Below are positions 16,365-24,300 of a stretch of DNA of 64,000 nucleotides, piece after piece. The stretch lies in assembly GCA_965221295.1 (NCBI GenBank), contig OZ244879.1:2790001-2854000 (forward strand), given 5' to 3'. Under the pieces are notes generated by a model. The model searched no databases. It was not told the DNA's origin and was given only the letters and a program-made list of their open reading frames with translations. The translations under genes were made by a program, and so were the position numbers. The first letter of the stretch is position 1. Each line of letters starts with the position of its first letter. This stretch comes from Bin87 sp965221295. Its GTDB lineage: Bacteria; Chloroflexota; Dehalococcoidia; Lucifugimonadales; UBA3495.

Positions 16365-17264
16365 TGTCATTGCCAGCGCAGCGCGGCAATCTCGATGGCA
16401 TGGGAACGGCCGTTGGGGCCGGGGGCGGGAGGCGAACCGCCCTGCGTTGTGGTCGTCGAGATTGCCACGGCCTTCGGCCTCGCAATGACAGTAGGGTAAA
16501 GCGCTTCCGCCTCTGCCTTTGCCAGCGACGTTCCCACCTGTCATTGCGAGCGCAGCGCGGCAATCTCGATGGCATGGGAACGGCCGTTGGGGCCGGCGGC
16601 GGGAGGCGAACCGCCCTGCGTTGTGGTCGTCGAGATTGCCACGGCCTTCGGCCTCGCAATGACAGTAGGGTAACGCGCTTCCGCCTCTGCCTTTGCGAGC
16701 GACGTTCTCACCTGTCATTGCGAGCGCAGCGCGGCAATCTCGATGGCATGGGAACGGCCGTTGGGGCCGGGAGCGGGAGGCGAATCGCCGTTGGTTGTGG
16801 TCGTCGAGATTGCCACGGCCTTCGGCCTCGCAATGACACTAGGGTAAAGCGCTTCCGCCTCTGCCATTGCGAGCGGCGTTCCCACCTGTCATTGCGAGCG
16901 CAGCGCGGCAATCTCGATGGCATGGGAACGGCCGTTGGGGCCGGGGGCGGGAGGCGAACCGCCCTGCGTTGTGGGCGACGAGATTGCCACGGCCTTCGGC
17001 CTCGCAATGACAGTAGGGTAATGCGCGTCCGCCCCTGCCTTTGCGAGCGACGTTCCCACCTGTCATTGCGAGCGCAGCGCGGCAATCTCGATGGCATGGG
17101 AACGGCCCTTGGGGCCGGGGGCGGGAGGCGAACCGCCGCGCGTTGTGGTCGACGAGATTGCCACGGCCTTCGGCCTCGCAATGACAGTAGGGTAATGCGC
17201 GTCCGCCCCTGCCTTTGCGAGCGACGTTCCCACCTGTCATTGCGAGCGCAGAGCGGCAATCTCG
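16365..17264. repeat. Tandem array of 174-bp units with long inverted-repeat ends
   Basis: Five full 126-bp elements occur at 16365-16490, 16539-16664, 16713-16838, 16887-17012 and 17061-17186, exactly 174 bp apart, with a truncated sixth at 17235-17264. Each element starts TGTCATTGCGAGCGCAGCGC, contains GCGGCAATCTCG, and ends with the near-complement CGAGATTGCC ... CCTCGCAATGACA, so single units can fold into a long hairpin. The 48-base spacers (GTAGGGTAA ... GACGTTCCCACC) are repeated too. Because 174 is a multiple of three, long open frames run through both strands, but they are repeat artefacts. The ends resemble palindromic intergenic repeats common in Chloroflexota and Deltaproteobacteria. 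Confidence 0.93.
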
Positions 17265-17573
17265 TTGACCGCAACCAACGGCCCTTCGGCTGGCCTTCAG
17301 GCATAGCATCCCGAACCAGGTCGGACTTGTCGCGCCAGCGTGGTTCCTCTCGATCAAGCCGCCCCCAAATCGGGCGCGCATTGGCCGTTGCGTTTCCGGG
17401 AATTTTGGCGCTTCCGATTGCCGGAACCCGGCGCGGCAATCCGGTTTAGCCATTGGTTGAAATCATAAAATGTGTTCTTGCCATTATCGCCTGCGATGCT
17501 ATAATCGCCATAAAATGAGCGGCCTAGACGGGCTGTCTCTGAATCCAATCCAGTTCCAAGAGGAGGCGAGCTC
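17265..17573. other. Intergenic region between repeat array and the HYHYGP gene
   Basis: No gene is supported. It contains about 200 bases of unique sequence and then the promoter and ribosome binding site of the gene at 17574. Confidence 0.5.
17478..17505 (+). promoter_or_regulatory. Strong sigma-70 promoter of the HYHYGP gene
   Basis: TTGCCA (17478-17483) and TATAAT (17500-17505) are separated by 16 bases, with the extended TGC before the -10. The leader is about 60 bases and includes AGAGGAGGCG just before the ATG. Combined with the near-perfect ribosome binding site, this predicts high expression. Confidence 0.75.
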
Positions 17574-18377
17574 ATGGAAAAGGGAGACACCATTATCAAT
17601 GTTGGCCCGGTTGACGTAGCGCTGTCCTACCGGCGGGAAATCATGCCCGACCAGGGCCTCATGGTCCAGGTGTACGGCGATGTTGACGGCCATGACACCG
17701 AGATTCTGCGGTTCGACTGCTTTGACCAGGACCCGCACTATCACTACGGGCCGGAGAACATGAACATCCGGCTGCACATGGACAAGACCACGGTCGGCAC
17801 TCCGTTGGGCTGGACTCTCAAGAATATCCGGACCAACCTGCCCGCCATGGTGCGACGCGCCGGTTACGAAGACTTGGCGGCCAGCATCGAGGCCAACCCC
17901 ATCGACGAGAACAAGATGGACGAGGTTGAGGCGTGCGCGCTGGGCAAATCTCGCGACGAACGCCGGACTGTGACCCACTTCCGCGGCGACCACATCTACG
18001 AGGCTGGCAACATCCGCTTCGGCGTTGAGTTCCGCTCGAATATTGGCGCCGCCAACGACCGGGGCGTGGCCATCCACGTGCTGACCGACCACCTCGGGCA
18101 GGAATTCGAGCTGCTGGCCTTCGACTGCTTCGAGATCGCGCCGCACTACCACTACGGCCCGCGCAACCAGGACGTGCGCATCTACTGGGACACCACCACC
18201 AGCGGCCACACGCTGGGTTGGACCCTCGACCAGTTCAAGTCTGGCAACTTGGCCAACATGATCGACCGCGCCGGCTACCCCACCGTGGCCGCCAACGTGG
18301 ACAACGATCTGGTGCAGGCCGTCATCCCGGCCATGGAAGAGAAGGCTTGGGCCCTGGTTGGCACCAACCAACAGTAA
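17574..18377 (+). CDS. Internally duplicated HYHYGP protein of unknown function
   Basis: I do not recognise this 267-residue protein with certainty. It consists of two homologous halves. Half 1 (about 5-125) has ILRFDCFDQDPHYHYGPEN, then RLHMDKTTVGTPLGWTL and MVRRAGY. Half 2 (about 135-260) has LLAFDCFEIAPHYHYGPRN, then RIYWDTTTSGHTLGWTL and MIDRAGY. The shared FDCF-x(3)-PHYHYGP block, with one Cys and two His per half, could be a metal or small-ligand site; that is inference. There is no signal peptide or membrane segment, so it is probably cytoplasmic. The start has AGGAGG and a strong promoter, and a terminator follows, so it is a well-expressed single-gene unit. Confidence 0.8.
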   Translation: MEKGDTIINVGPVDVALSYRREIMPDQGLMVQVYGDVDGHDTEILRFDCFDQDPHYHYGPENMNIRLHMDKTTVGTPLGWTLKNIRTNLPAMVRRAGYEDLAASIEANPIDENKMDEVEACALGKSRDERRTVTHFRGDHIYEAGNIRFGVEFRSNIGAANDRGVAIHVLTDHLGQEFELLAFDCFEIAPHYHYGPRNQDVRIYWDTTTSGHTLGWTLDQFKSGNLANMIDRAGYPTVAANVDNDLVQAVIPAMEEKAWALVGTNQQ

Positions 18378-18406
18378 GCAAGGCTTTTCCGGCCATAGGG
18401 AAACGC

Positions 18407-18433
18407 GAGGGGCGGGTGTGACACCCGCCCCTC
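18407..18433. terminator. Bidirectional hairpin terminator
   Basis: A 27-base perfect palindrome around 18420 (GAGGGGCGGGTGT and its complement) lies between the HYHYGP gene and the convergent SDR gene. It ends the pur operon on one strand and the HYHYGP transcript on the other. Confidence 0.7.
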
Positions 18434-18461
18434 TGCATTTGACCGCGCCTGCTTGCCAGCG

Positions 18462-19259
18462 TCACATCATGGTGTAACCGCCGGAGACGCTCAGCGTCTG
18501 GCCGGTGATGAAACTGGCGGCGTCCGAGGCCAGGAAAACTACCGCATTGGCCACCTCCTGCGCCGTGCCCATGCGTCGCAGCGGGTAGGCGCGCCGCACC
18601 CGTTCCAGCACATCCTCGGTGAACAGTTCCTCCATACCCTGGGCCCACATGCTATCGGAACTGGCCACTTCCGCCTGAGGCGGCACGACCAGGCCGGGAC
18701 AAACCATGTTGAACCGCAGGCCGTAGCGGCCGGTCTCCCGAGCCAGCGACTTGCTCAACGCGATCACTCCCGCCTTGCAGGCCGAATAGACGGCCTCGCG
18801 GTATTCTCCCATACGGCCAGCGTCGCTGCTGACGCTCACCACAGCGCCAGAATTCTGTTCGATCATGTGCGGCAACACGGCATGGATACAGTTGATGGCG
18901 CCCCACAGGTTGACGTCAACCTCCTTGACGTGTTCCTCCCGTGGTTTGTCGAGAAACAGGCGGTCAACCGTCCAACCCACGTTGTTCACCAGCACGTCCA
19001 CGTTACCCAGGCGGGCGATCGCCTCGGCGATCATGGCTTCGGTTTTGGAGTGGTCGGCAACGTCGGCGTCGATCACCGTAGCTGTTGCCCCACTACCCAG
19101 GGCCACAACCTCCCCGGCGACCCTTTCGCCGGCCTCCCGATTCAGCTCGGCGATGGCAAGGTTGCAACCTTCCGCAGCAAAGGCCAACGTGATGGCCCGG
19201 CCGATGTTGTTGCCGCCTCCAGTAACCAATACGTTCTTGCCTTTCAATCCTAATTCCAA
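18462..19259 (-). CDS. SDR-family oxidoreductase
   Basis: A 265-residue short-chain dehydrogenase with a Rossmann fold. The cofactor motif is VTGGGNNIGRA (about 12-22), followed by NNVGW (NNAG-like), catalytic Ser in VVSVSSDAGR, and YSACK with the catalytic Tyr and Lys. The C-terminal segment GTAQEVANAVVFLASDAASFITGQTLSVSGGYTM is standard for FabG-like enzymes. The residue after the second strand does not clearly decide between NAD and NADP. It lies 3 bases after the RNase H-like gene at the end of the purF-purM-purH cluster, so it may be cotranscribed without being functionally related. Confidence 0.86.
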   Translation of the reverse strand: MELGLKGKNVLVTGGGNNIGRAITLAFAAEGCNLAIAELNREAGERVAGEVVALGSGATATVIDADVADHSKTEAMIAEAIARLGNVDVLVNNVGWTVDRLFLDKPREEHVKEVDVNLWGAINCIHAVLPHMIEQNSGAVVSVSSDAGRMGEYREAVYSACKAGVIALSKSLARETGRYGLRFNMVCPGLVVPPQAEVASSDSMWAQGMEELFTEDVLERVRRAYPLRRMGTAQEVANAVVFLASDAASFITGQTLSVSGGYTMM

Positions 19260-19262
19260 GGG

Positions 19263-19766
19263 TCACGTCCTCCGGTCTTGCGATTCCTCCAGCAGGTTGC
19301 GGAGCGTTCGCAGGTTTTCGACGTCGGCGCGGTTGTACTCCAGCAGCAGGTCCAACGCCGCCGAACTGGCCTCTTCCTGATATTTTCGCCAAAGCAGCAC
19401 GGCGTCGTGTCCGTCCATTTCCGGCAGGTCTGGGCGACCGATGCCCAGGGCGCGCTCGATGCGCTTCAGGCCGCCCCGCAGGCCGGCTCGCCGACAGGTG
19501 TGCATCAAGTCGTGGTGGTTGAACTGACGGCGCAGATCCACGCCGGGCTTCCACGCCAGGAACGGCAGGTCGAAGCCACTGCCGTTGAACGTGTAGATGG
19601 TGGTCACGCCGCCCAACAGGCGCTCAACGGCTGGCGCTGTGATTTGGCTGCCCACCAACTGCTCCACTACCCAATCGCCGGGGAAGTCGATGGCGACGCC
19701 CACCACGGTGGGGTACGAATGACCACCGATGAACCCGGTGGTCTCGATGTCTAGGTAGGCGTCCAA
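19263..19766 (-). CDS. RNase H-fold exonuclease domain protein (YprB-like)
   Basis: A 167-residue protein with the DEDD exonuclease arrangement: YLDIETTGF (Asp and Glu of motif I), IYTFNGSGFDLPFL (motif II), and EYNRADVENLRTL (motif III, second Asp). This matches the 'YprB ribonuclease-H-like domain' family, whose substrate is uncharacterised. The start is TTG at 19766 with no clear ribosome binding site. It is tucked between purH (10 bases upstream) and the SDR gene, which supports operon expression rather than a purine role. Confidence 0.78.
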   Translation of the reverse strand: MDAYLDIETTGFIGGHSYPTVVGVAIDFPGDWVVEQLVGSQITAPAVERLLGGVTTIYTFNGSGFDLPFLAWKPGVDLRRQFNHHDLMHTCRRAGLRGGLKRIERALGIGRPDLPEMDGHDAVLLWRKYQEEASSAALDLLLEYNRADVENLRTLRNLLEESQDRRT

Positions 19767-19775
19767 ATTGCCCGA

Positions 19776-21314
19776 TCAGTGGCGGAAATGCCGGACGCCG
19801 GTGAACACCATGGCGATGCCGGCGGCGTTGGCCGCGGCGATCACTTCGTCGTCCCGGATCGAACCGCCCGGCTGCACAATCGCCGTGATGCCAGCGGCGG
19901 CGGCCAGTTCGATGTTATCTGGGAACGGGAAGAAGGCGTCGGACGCCAGCACGCATCCCGCCGCTTTGTCGCCGGCGGCGCGTTGCGAAAGGTGCACGCT
20001 GACCACGCGGTTGGGCTGGCCGGCGCCCATGCCCACCAGGGCGCGGTCTTTCACAAAGGCAATCGCGTTGGATTTGATGTGCTTCACCGCCTTCCACGCG
20101 AAGACCAGGTCGGCCAGCTCCGAGTCGCTGGGAGACCGCTCGGTGGCAGTGGTCCAGCTGGCGGAATCCTCGTCGATGGTGTCTGGGGTCTGCACCAACA
20201 TTCCGCCGCTCAGCGGCCGAATATCGTAGTCGGTGGCGCCGCCGGACGGTAAGGCCGGGTCAACGGCCAGGACCCTGAGATTGCGCTTGCGTTGCAGGAT
20301 TTCCAGAGCGTCGCCGTCGTATCCCGGCGCGACGACCACTTCGTAGAATACCGGGTTCATCGCCTCGGCGGCCGCCGCGGTAACCATGCGGTTGAACCCG
20401 ACGATGCCTCCAAAGGCGGACACTGGGTCGCCTTCGTATGCCAACTGGTATGCCTCGGCCAAATCGTCCCGCGACGCCAGGCCGCACGGATTGGCGTGCT
20501 TGATGACGCACACCGCCGGCTGGTCGTAATCGCTGACCGTACGCCACGCGGCGTCAGCGTCCATCAGGTTGTTGAATGACAGTTCGCGGCCATGCAATTG
20601 TTGGGCCCGCGCCAGTCCGCCGGAACCACCGCTGGCCGGCGCGTACAAGGCGCCCCCTTGGTGAGGATTCTCGCCGTACCTCAGGGATGACACCCTGGTC
20701 AGGCCGATTGTGACTTGCTCCGGCAACGTTTCCTCATCGGCGCCGTCCCCAGCAAGGTACCCCGCCACCGCCGCGTCGTAAACCGCGACGTGCTGGAACG
20801 CCTTGGTCGCCAATCCGCGCCGCTGCTGCATGTTCAAACTACCGTCGGCCAGGGCGTCGGCGACCCACTCGTAATCCGCAGGATCCACGATTACGGCGAC
20901 CGATGGGAAGTTCTTGGCCGCCGCCCGCAGCATGGTCGGCCCGCCGATGTCGATATTCTCCAGCGCGTCGTCCAGCGAAACTCCCGGCTTTTGGATTGTT
21001 TCCACGAACGGGTAGAGGTTCACCACCACGACGTCGATGGCGCCGATCCCGTGCCGGTCGAGTTCTTCGAGGTGTTCCGGTGAATCTCGGCGCGCCAGCA
21101 GGCCACCATGGATCACCGGATGCAGGGTTTTCACTCTACCATCCAAGATTTCCGGCGAACCGGTGACATCTGAGACCTGTCGCACCGTCACCCCCGCTTC
21201 GGACAGGCTGCGATGGGTCCCGCCAGTGCTGATCAGCTCGTAGCCGGCGCTGGACAGGCGATGGCCAAGGTCTTCAATTCCGGTTTTGTCGAATACGCTG
21301 AGTAACGCTTTCAA
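19776..21314 (-). CDS. purH: Bifunctional AICAR formyltransferase / IMP cyclohydrolase
   Basis: PurH catalyses the last two steps of IMP synthesis: formylation of AICAR by 10-formyl-THF, then ring closure. The 512-residue length is normal. The N-terminal MGS-like cyclohydrolase domain has ALLSVFDKTGIEDLG, STGGTHRSL and DGRVKTLHPVIHGGLLARRD; the transformylase domain has LRYGENPHQGGALY, CVIKHANPCGLA and SDAFFPFPDNIELAAAAGI. It is the fourth gene of the purF operon, after a small Gly-rich gene. The identification is firm. Confidence 0.96.
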   Translation of the reverse strand: MKALLSVFDKTGIEDLGHRLSSAGYELISTGGTHRSLSEAGVTVRQVSDVTGSPEILDGRVKTLHPVIHGGLLARRDSPEHLEELDRHGIGAIDVVVVNLYPFVETIQKPGVSLDDALENIDIGGPTMLRAAAKNFPSVAVIVDPADYEWVADALADGSLNMQQRRGLATKAFQHVAVYDAAVAGYLAGDGADEETLPEQVTIGLTRVSSLRYGENPHQGGALYAPASGGSGGLARAQQLHGRELSFNNLMDADAAWRTVSDYDQPAVCVIKHANPCGLASRDDLAEAYQLAYEGDPVSAFGGIVGFNRMVTAAAAEAMNPVFYEVVVAPGYDGDALEILQRKRNLRVLAVDPALPSGGATDYDIRPLSGGMLVQTPDTIDEDSASWTTATERSPSDSELADLVFAWKAVKHIKSNAIAFVKDRALVGMGAGQPNRVVSVHLSQRAAGDKAAGCVLASDAFFPFPDNIELAAAAGITAIVQPGGSIRDDEVIAAANAAGIAMVFTGVRHFRH

Positions 21315-21349
21315 ATTTCTGCTAGCTCCTATGGCGTCTGGGGCGGGCT

Positions 21350-21565
21350 TCAGAGTCCGGCCCCACCGCCGTCGATCCCACCGAAATCGCCGCCTGAGTC
21401 GTTAAGGTGATTGTAATGGCCAGGGGGAACGCTGTGGTTGCCGTGGCTTCCGCCGAACCAGATCAGCCCCAACGGCCCCCACGCCCACCACGGGTCGCGC
21501 GATTCTTCAAGGGGTCCCGCCTTGTGGCGATTCTGGTCGCGTCGGAACGGGTTTTTCAGTCCCAT
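21350..21565 (-). CDS. Small Gly-rich hypothetical protein
   Basis: A 71-residue protein without a recognised family. It has a basic N-terminus, a short aromatic stretch DPWWAWGPLGLIWFGG (about residues 24-39) that could sit at a membrane surface, and a Gly/Asn-rich tail GGDFGGIDGGGAGL. A good ribosome binding site (GGAGG, four bases before the ATG) and its position between purM and purH on the same strand support a real gene. Its function is unknown; the Gly-rich tail resembles that of small membrane proteins. Confidence 0.55.
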   Translation of the reverse strand: MGLKNPFRRDQNRHKAGPLEESRDPWWAWGPLGLIWFGGSHGNHSVPPGHYNHLNDSGGDFGGIDGGGAGL

Positions 21566-21617
21566 GTTGCCTCCTGAGGTGGCGCCGAACTATCCGCTGG
21601 GGAATATGCGCGCCTGA

Positions 21618-22649
21618 CTATGCGCCAACGAAGATCGTGCGATCCGTTCCTGATTGTTCTACCACCCGGCCCACGTCCACGGCGTCATCAATCGCGGCTG
21701 TGAGCGCCTCGGCCTGCTCCTCGCTGCACACTGCGACCATCCCCAAGCCCATGTTGAACACGCGCAGCATTTCATCATCGCTCACGTTGCCGGCCTTCTG
21801 GATGGCGCCGAAGATGGGCGGCACGCGCCACGAACCCAATTGGAACTCGGCGGCCACGCCGGCGGGAAGGGAGGCGGGCATCTTGCCTGGCAACCCGCCA
21901 CCGGTGATGTGGCAAAGGGATTTCACTGATCCCAGATGCTGGGCCAGCAAGGGATAGTAGCTGCGGTGGCGCACCATGAGCTCGTCGCCCAGGTTCCGGC
22001 TCAGGCCGGGCCAGGCTTGGAACAGCGCTGAAGGATTTTCGTCGAGGTTGAAAACGCGGCGCACCAACGAGAAGCCGTTGGTGTGCACCCCGCTGGAGGG
22101 TATGCCGACCAGCCGGTCGCCCGGGACGACCGAGTTGGCGTCCAGCAGGTCATCGCGTTCGGCGGCGCCGACGACGAACCCGGCCAGGTCGAAGTCATTG
22201 TCGCCGTAAACGCCGGGGAGTTGCGCGGTTTCCCCGCCGATCAAAGCGCAACCCACTTCCCGGCAACCCCAAACGATGCCACGCATCAACATTTCCAGGC
22301 GATGCTCATCGAAGGACGTAAACGAAACGTAGTCTAGGAAGAACAGCGGACGGGCGCCTTTGGTGAGGATGTCGTTGACGTTGAGCGTCACCAGGTCCTG
22401 CCCGACGCCTTCGAAGTGGCCCATTTGCGCCGCCACCTTCAACTTGGTTCCCACGCCGTCCGCGCTGGCCACCAGCGTTGGGTTGGCAAACCCGCCCAGA
22501 TGGTACAGGCCCGCGAATCCGCCGCCGCCATCGAGAACCTCCGGGCCGTGGGTCAGGGCCGCGAACGCCTTGATGCGGTCCTTCAAGCCGTCCATGGCGT
22601 CCAGCGAAACGCCGGCCGCTTCGTATTGGCCAACTGGTGAATTGCTCAA
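21618..22649 (-). CDS. purM: Phosphoribosylformylglycinamidine cyclo-ligase (AIR synthetase)
   Basis: PurM closes the imidazole ring, converting FGAM to AIR with ATP. The 343-residue protein has the PurM-fold signatures LVASADGVGTKLKVAAQMG, NDILTKGARPLFFLDY, ALIGGETAQLPGVY, FDLAGFVVG, GDRLVGIPSSGVHTNGFSL-like and HITGGGLPGKMP. It sits 25 bases after purF in the same operon. Confidence 0.96.
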   Translation of the reverse strand: MSNSPVGQYEAAGVSLDAMDGLKDRIKAFAALTHGPEVLDGGGGFAGLYHLGGFANPTLVASADGVGTKLKVAAQMGHFEGVGQDLVTLNVNDILTKGARPLFFLDYVSFTSFDEHRLEMLMRGIVWGCREVGCALIGGETAQLPGVYGDNDFDLAGFVVGAAERDDLLDANSVVPGDRLVGIPSSGVHTNGFSLVRRVFNLDENPSALFQAWPGLSRNLGDELMVRHRSYYPLLAQHLGSVKSLCHITGGGLPGKMPASLPAGVAAEFQLGSWRVPPIFGAIQKAGNVSDDEMLRVFNMGLGMVAVCSEEQAEALTAAIDDAVDVGRVVEQSGTDRTIFVGA

Positions 22650-22674
22650 CCCTACCTCAATCGATTCCCAGTTC

Positions 22675-24141
22675 TCACGATGCGGCGCGTTCCAGGATCA
22701 ACTTGGAGAAATCCAGCTGCACCGGCACCGGATAATTCCCGGTGAAGCAGGCGTCGCAGAAACCGCCGTGGCTTTGGCCTTTGCGCGCCACGCCCATCAA
22801 CCCATCAACGCTCAGGTAGCCCAAGCTGTCGGCGTCGATCAACTTGCGTATCTCGGGGACTGTATAGTTGGCCGCGATCAGCTCCCGTTGAGTGGCCATG
22901 TCCACTCCCAAATAACAGGGGTGCTTGATCGGCGGAGCGCAAACCCTCAGATGGATTTCGGTGGCACCGGCCTTCCTGAGCAATTCCACGACGTGCGGCG
23001 TCGTAGTGCCGCGCACGATGCTGTCATCGACTACCACCAATCGCTTGCCGCGCAACACGGACGGCATGGGATTGAATTTCTGCCTCACGCCCCGATCCCT
23101 ACGTTGCTGCTCCGGTTCGATGAAAGTGCGGCCCACGTAACGATTGCGAACCAATCCGTTGACGAAGGGAATCCCCGATTCTTTGGCGAATCCCACGGCG
23201 GCCGACGTGGATGAATCCGGTATTCCGATAACCAGATCGGCGTCGGCCGGATGTTCCCGGGCCAATTCCGCGCCCATCTCTTCGCGCACTGAGTGCATCA
23301 GCCTGCCATCCATCATGCTGTCGGGACGAGCGAAGTAAATCCATTCAAACACGCACAGCGCACGTTCGCGCGGCGTTTCGCTCCGATAAACCTCCGAGTG
23401 GATGCCGTCGCGGGTGATGACTACGACTTCGCCCGGTTCCAGTTCGCGCACGAATTCCGCCTGCATGTGATCCAGCGCGCAGGATTCCGACGCGAACACC
23501 CAACCATCAGCGCCGTCCACACCCAAACGCCCGAGGCACAGAGGACGAATGCCGAGGGGGTCGCGGGCGGCGATGAGCGCGTCGGGGGTCAGCAGCGCCA
23601 GGGAAAATGCCCCCTGCATCAGCCGCATTCCGTGAAACAGACGCTCCGGCCAAGATGACCCGGTGGCGTTGGCCAGCAGATGCGCAATCACCTCGGTATC
23701 GGTGGTGGTTTCAAATTGGCAACTCCAGCGATCTTGCAACTGCGTCCTGAGCTGGACGGAATTGATGATATTGCCGTTGTGGGCCACCGCCAGTGGTCCG
23801 TTGTTGCCATGGACCAGCAACGGCTGGGCATTGCCAACGTTGCTGGATCCGGTGGTTGAATATCGGGTATGCCCCACCGCCAAATCGCCGGTGACGCCGG
23901 CCAGATCACCGTCGCCGAAGGCTTCGGAAACCAGGCCCATGCCGGCGTGAACCCGAATCTCGCCAGCATCCGATGCGGCCACTCCCGCTGATTCCTGACC
24001 CCGATGTTGCAGGGCGAACAGGCCGACGGCGGCCAGCAGCGCGCCTTGAGCCCCGGGGCTGTATATGCCGACGATACCGCACTCTTCACGCGGGTGGTCA
24101 AAGGGAACAGAGTCCCGCCGGTCGGATAGCCACAGGCTCAT
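22675..24141 (-). CDS. purF: Amidophosphoribosyltransferase
   Basis: PurF catalyses the first committed step of purine synthesis: glutamine plus PRPP gives phosphoribosylamine. The 488-residue protein has a 20-residue propeptide followed by the N-terminal nucleophile cysteine (EECGIVGIY, Cys21), the glutaminase domain, and the PRPP loop VVVDDSIVRGTT. Four cysteines match the Bacillus-type Fe-S ligands (ALCVFEW, HPCYLGVDMA, GFCDACFTG), so an oxygen-sensitive [4Fe-4S] form is likely. The promoter places +1 at the ATG, so translation probably starts on a leaderless mRNA. First gene of the purF-purM-purH operon. Confidence 0.96.
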   Translation of the reverse strand: MSLWLSDRRDSVPFDHPREECGIVGIYSPGAQGALLAAVGLFALQHRGQESAGVAASDAGEIRVHAGMGLVSEAFGDGDLAGVTGDLAVGHTRYSTTGSSNVGNAQPLLVHGNNGPLAVAHNGNIINSVQLRTQLQDRWSCQFETTTDTEVIAHLLANATGSSWPERLFHGMRLMQGAFSLALLTPDALIAARDPLGIRPLCLGRLGVDGADGWVFASESCALDHMQAEFVRELEPGEVVVITRDGIHSEVYRSETPRERALCVFEWIYFARPDSMMDGRLMHSVREEMGAELAREHPADADLVIGIPDSSTSAAVGFAKESGIPFVNGLVRNRYVGRTFIEPEQQRRDRGVRQKFNPMPSVLRGKRLVVVDDSIVRGTTTPHVVELLRKAGATEIHLRVCAPPIKHPCYLGVDMATQRELIAANYTVPEIRKLIDADSLGYLSVDGLMGVARKGQSHGGFCDACFTGNYPVPVQLDFSKLILERAAS

Positions 24142-24147
24142 ATCTGC

Positions 24148-24176
24148 ATTCTATTGGGCAGGCGGTTCAGGGTCAA
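24148..24176 (-). promoter_or_regulatory. Sigma-70 promoter of the purF operon, leaderless
   Basis: On the minus strand TTGACC (24171-24176) and TAGAAT (24148-24153) have an ideal 17-base spacer. Only six bases separate the -10 from the ATG of purF, so the predicted +1 is the A of the start codon. There is no Shine-Dalgarno sequence. Confidence 0.7.
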
Positions 24177-24250
24177 CGCCGGGTATCCGCGAGGGCGGTC
24201 GAGCAGCGCGCAGTCGGCCCATTTCGCGCGTCAAATCTTGAGGCACGGGC

Positions 24251-24295
24251 TCATCATGGTCAAACTCATCCTGGCCAAACTCATCCTGGCCAAAC
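24251..24295. repeat. Three tandem 15-bp units downstream of jag
   Basis: TCATCCTGGCCAAAC occurs at 24266-24280 and 24281-24295, with a variant TCATCATGGTCAAAC at 24251-24265. It lies between jag and the purF promoter. No function is apparent. Confidence 0.6.
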
Positions 24296-24300
24296 GGGCG

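Noticed and set aside
16365..17264. CRISPR array
   Set aside because: Both the elements and the spacers are repeated, units are far too long, and no cas genes are present.
16187..17449. Long open reading frames on both strands across the repeat array, giving 58-residue periodic proteins
   Set aside because: The 174-bp unit is a multiple of three, so frames stay open by construction. There is no ribosome binding site, promoter or family resemblance.
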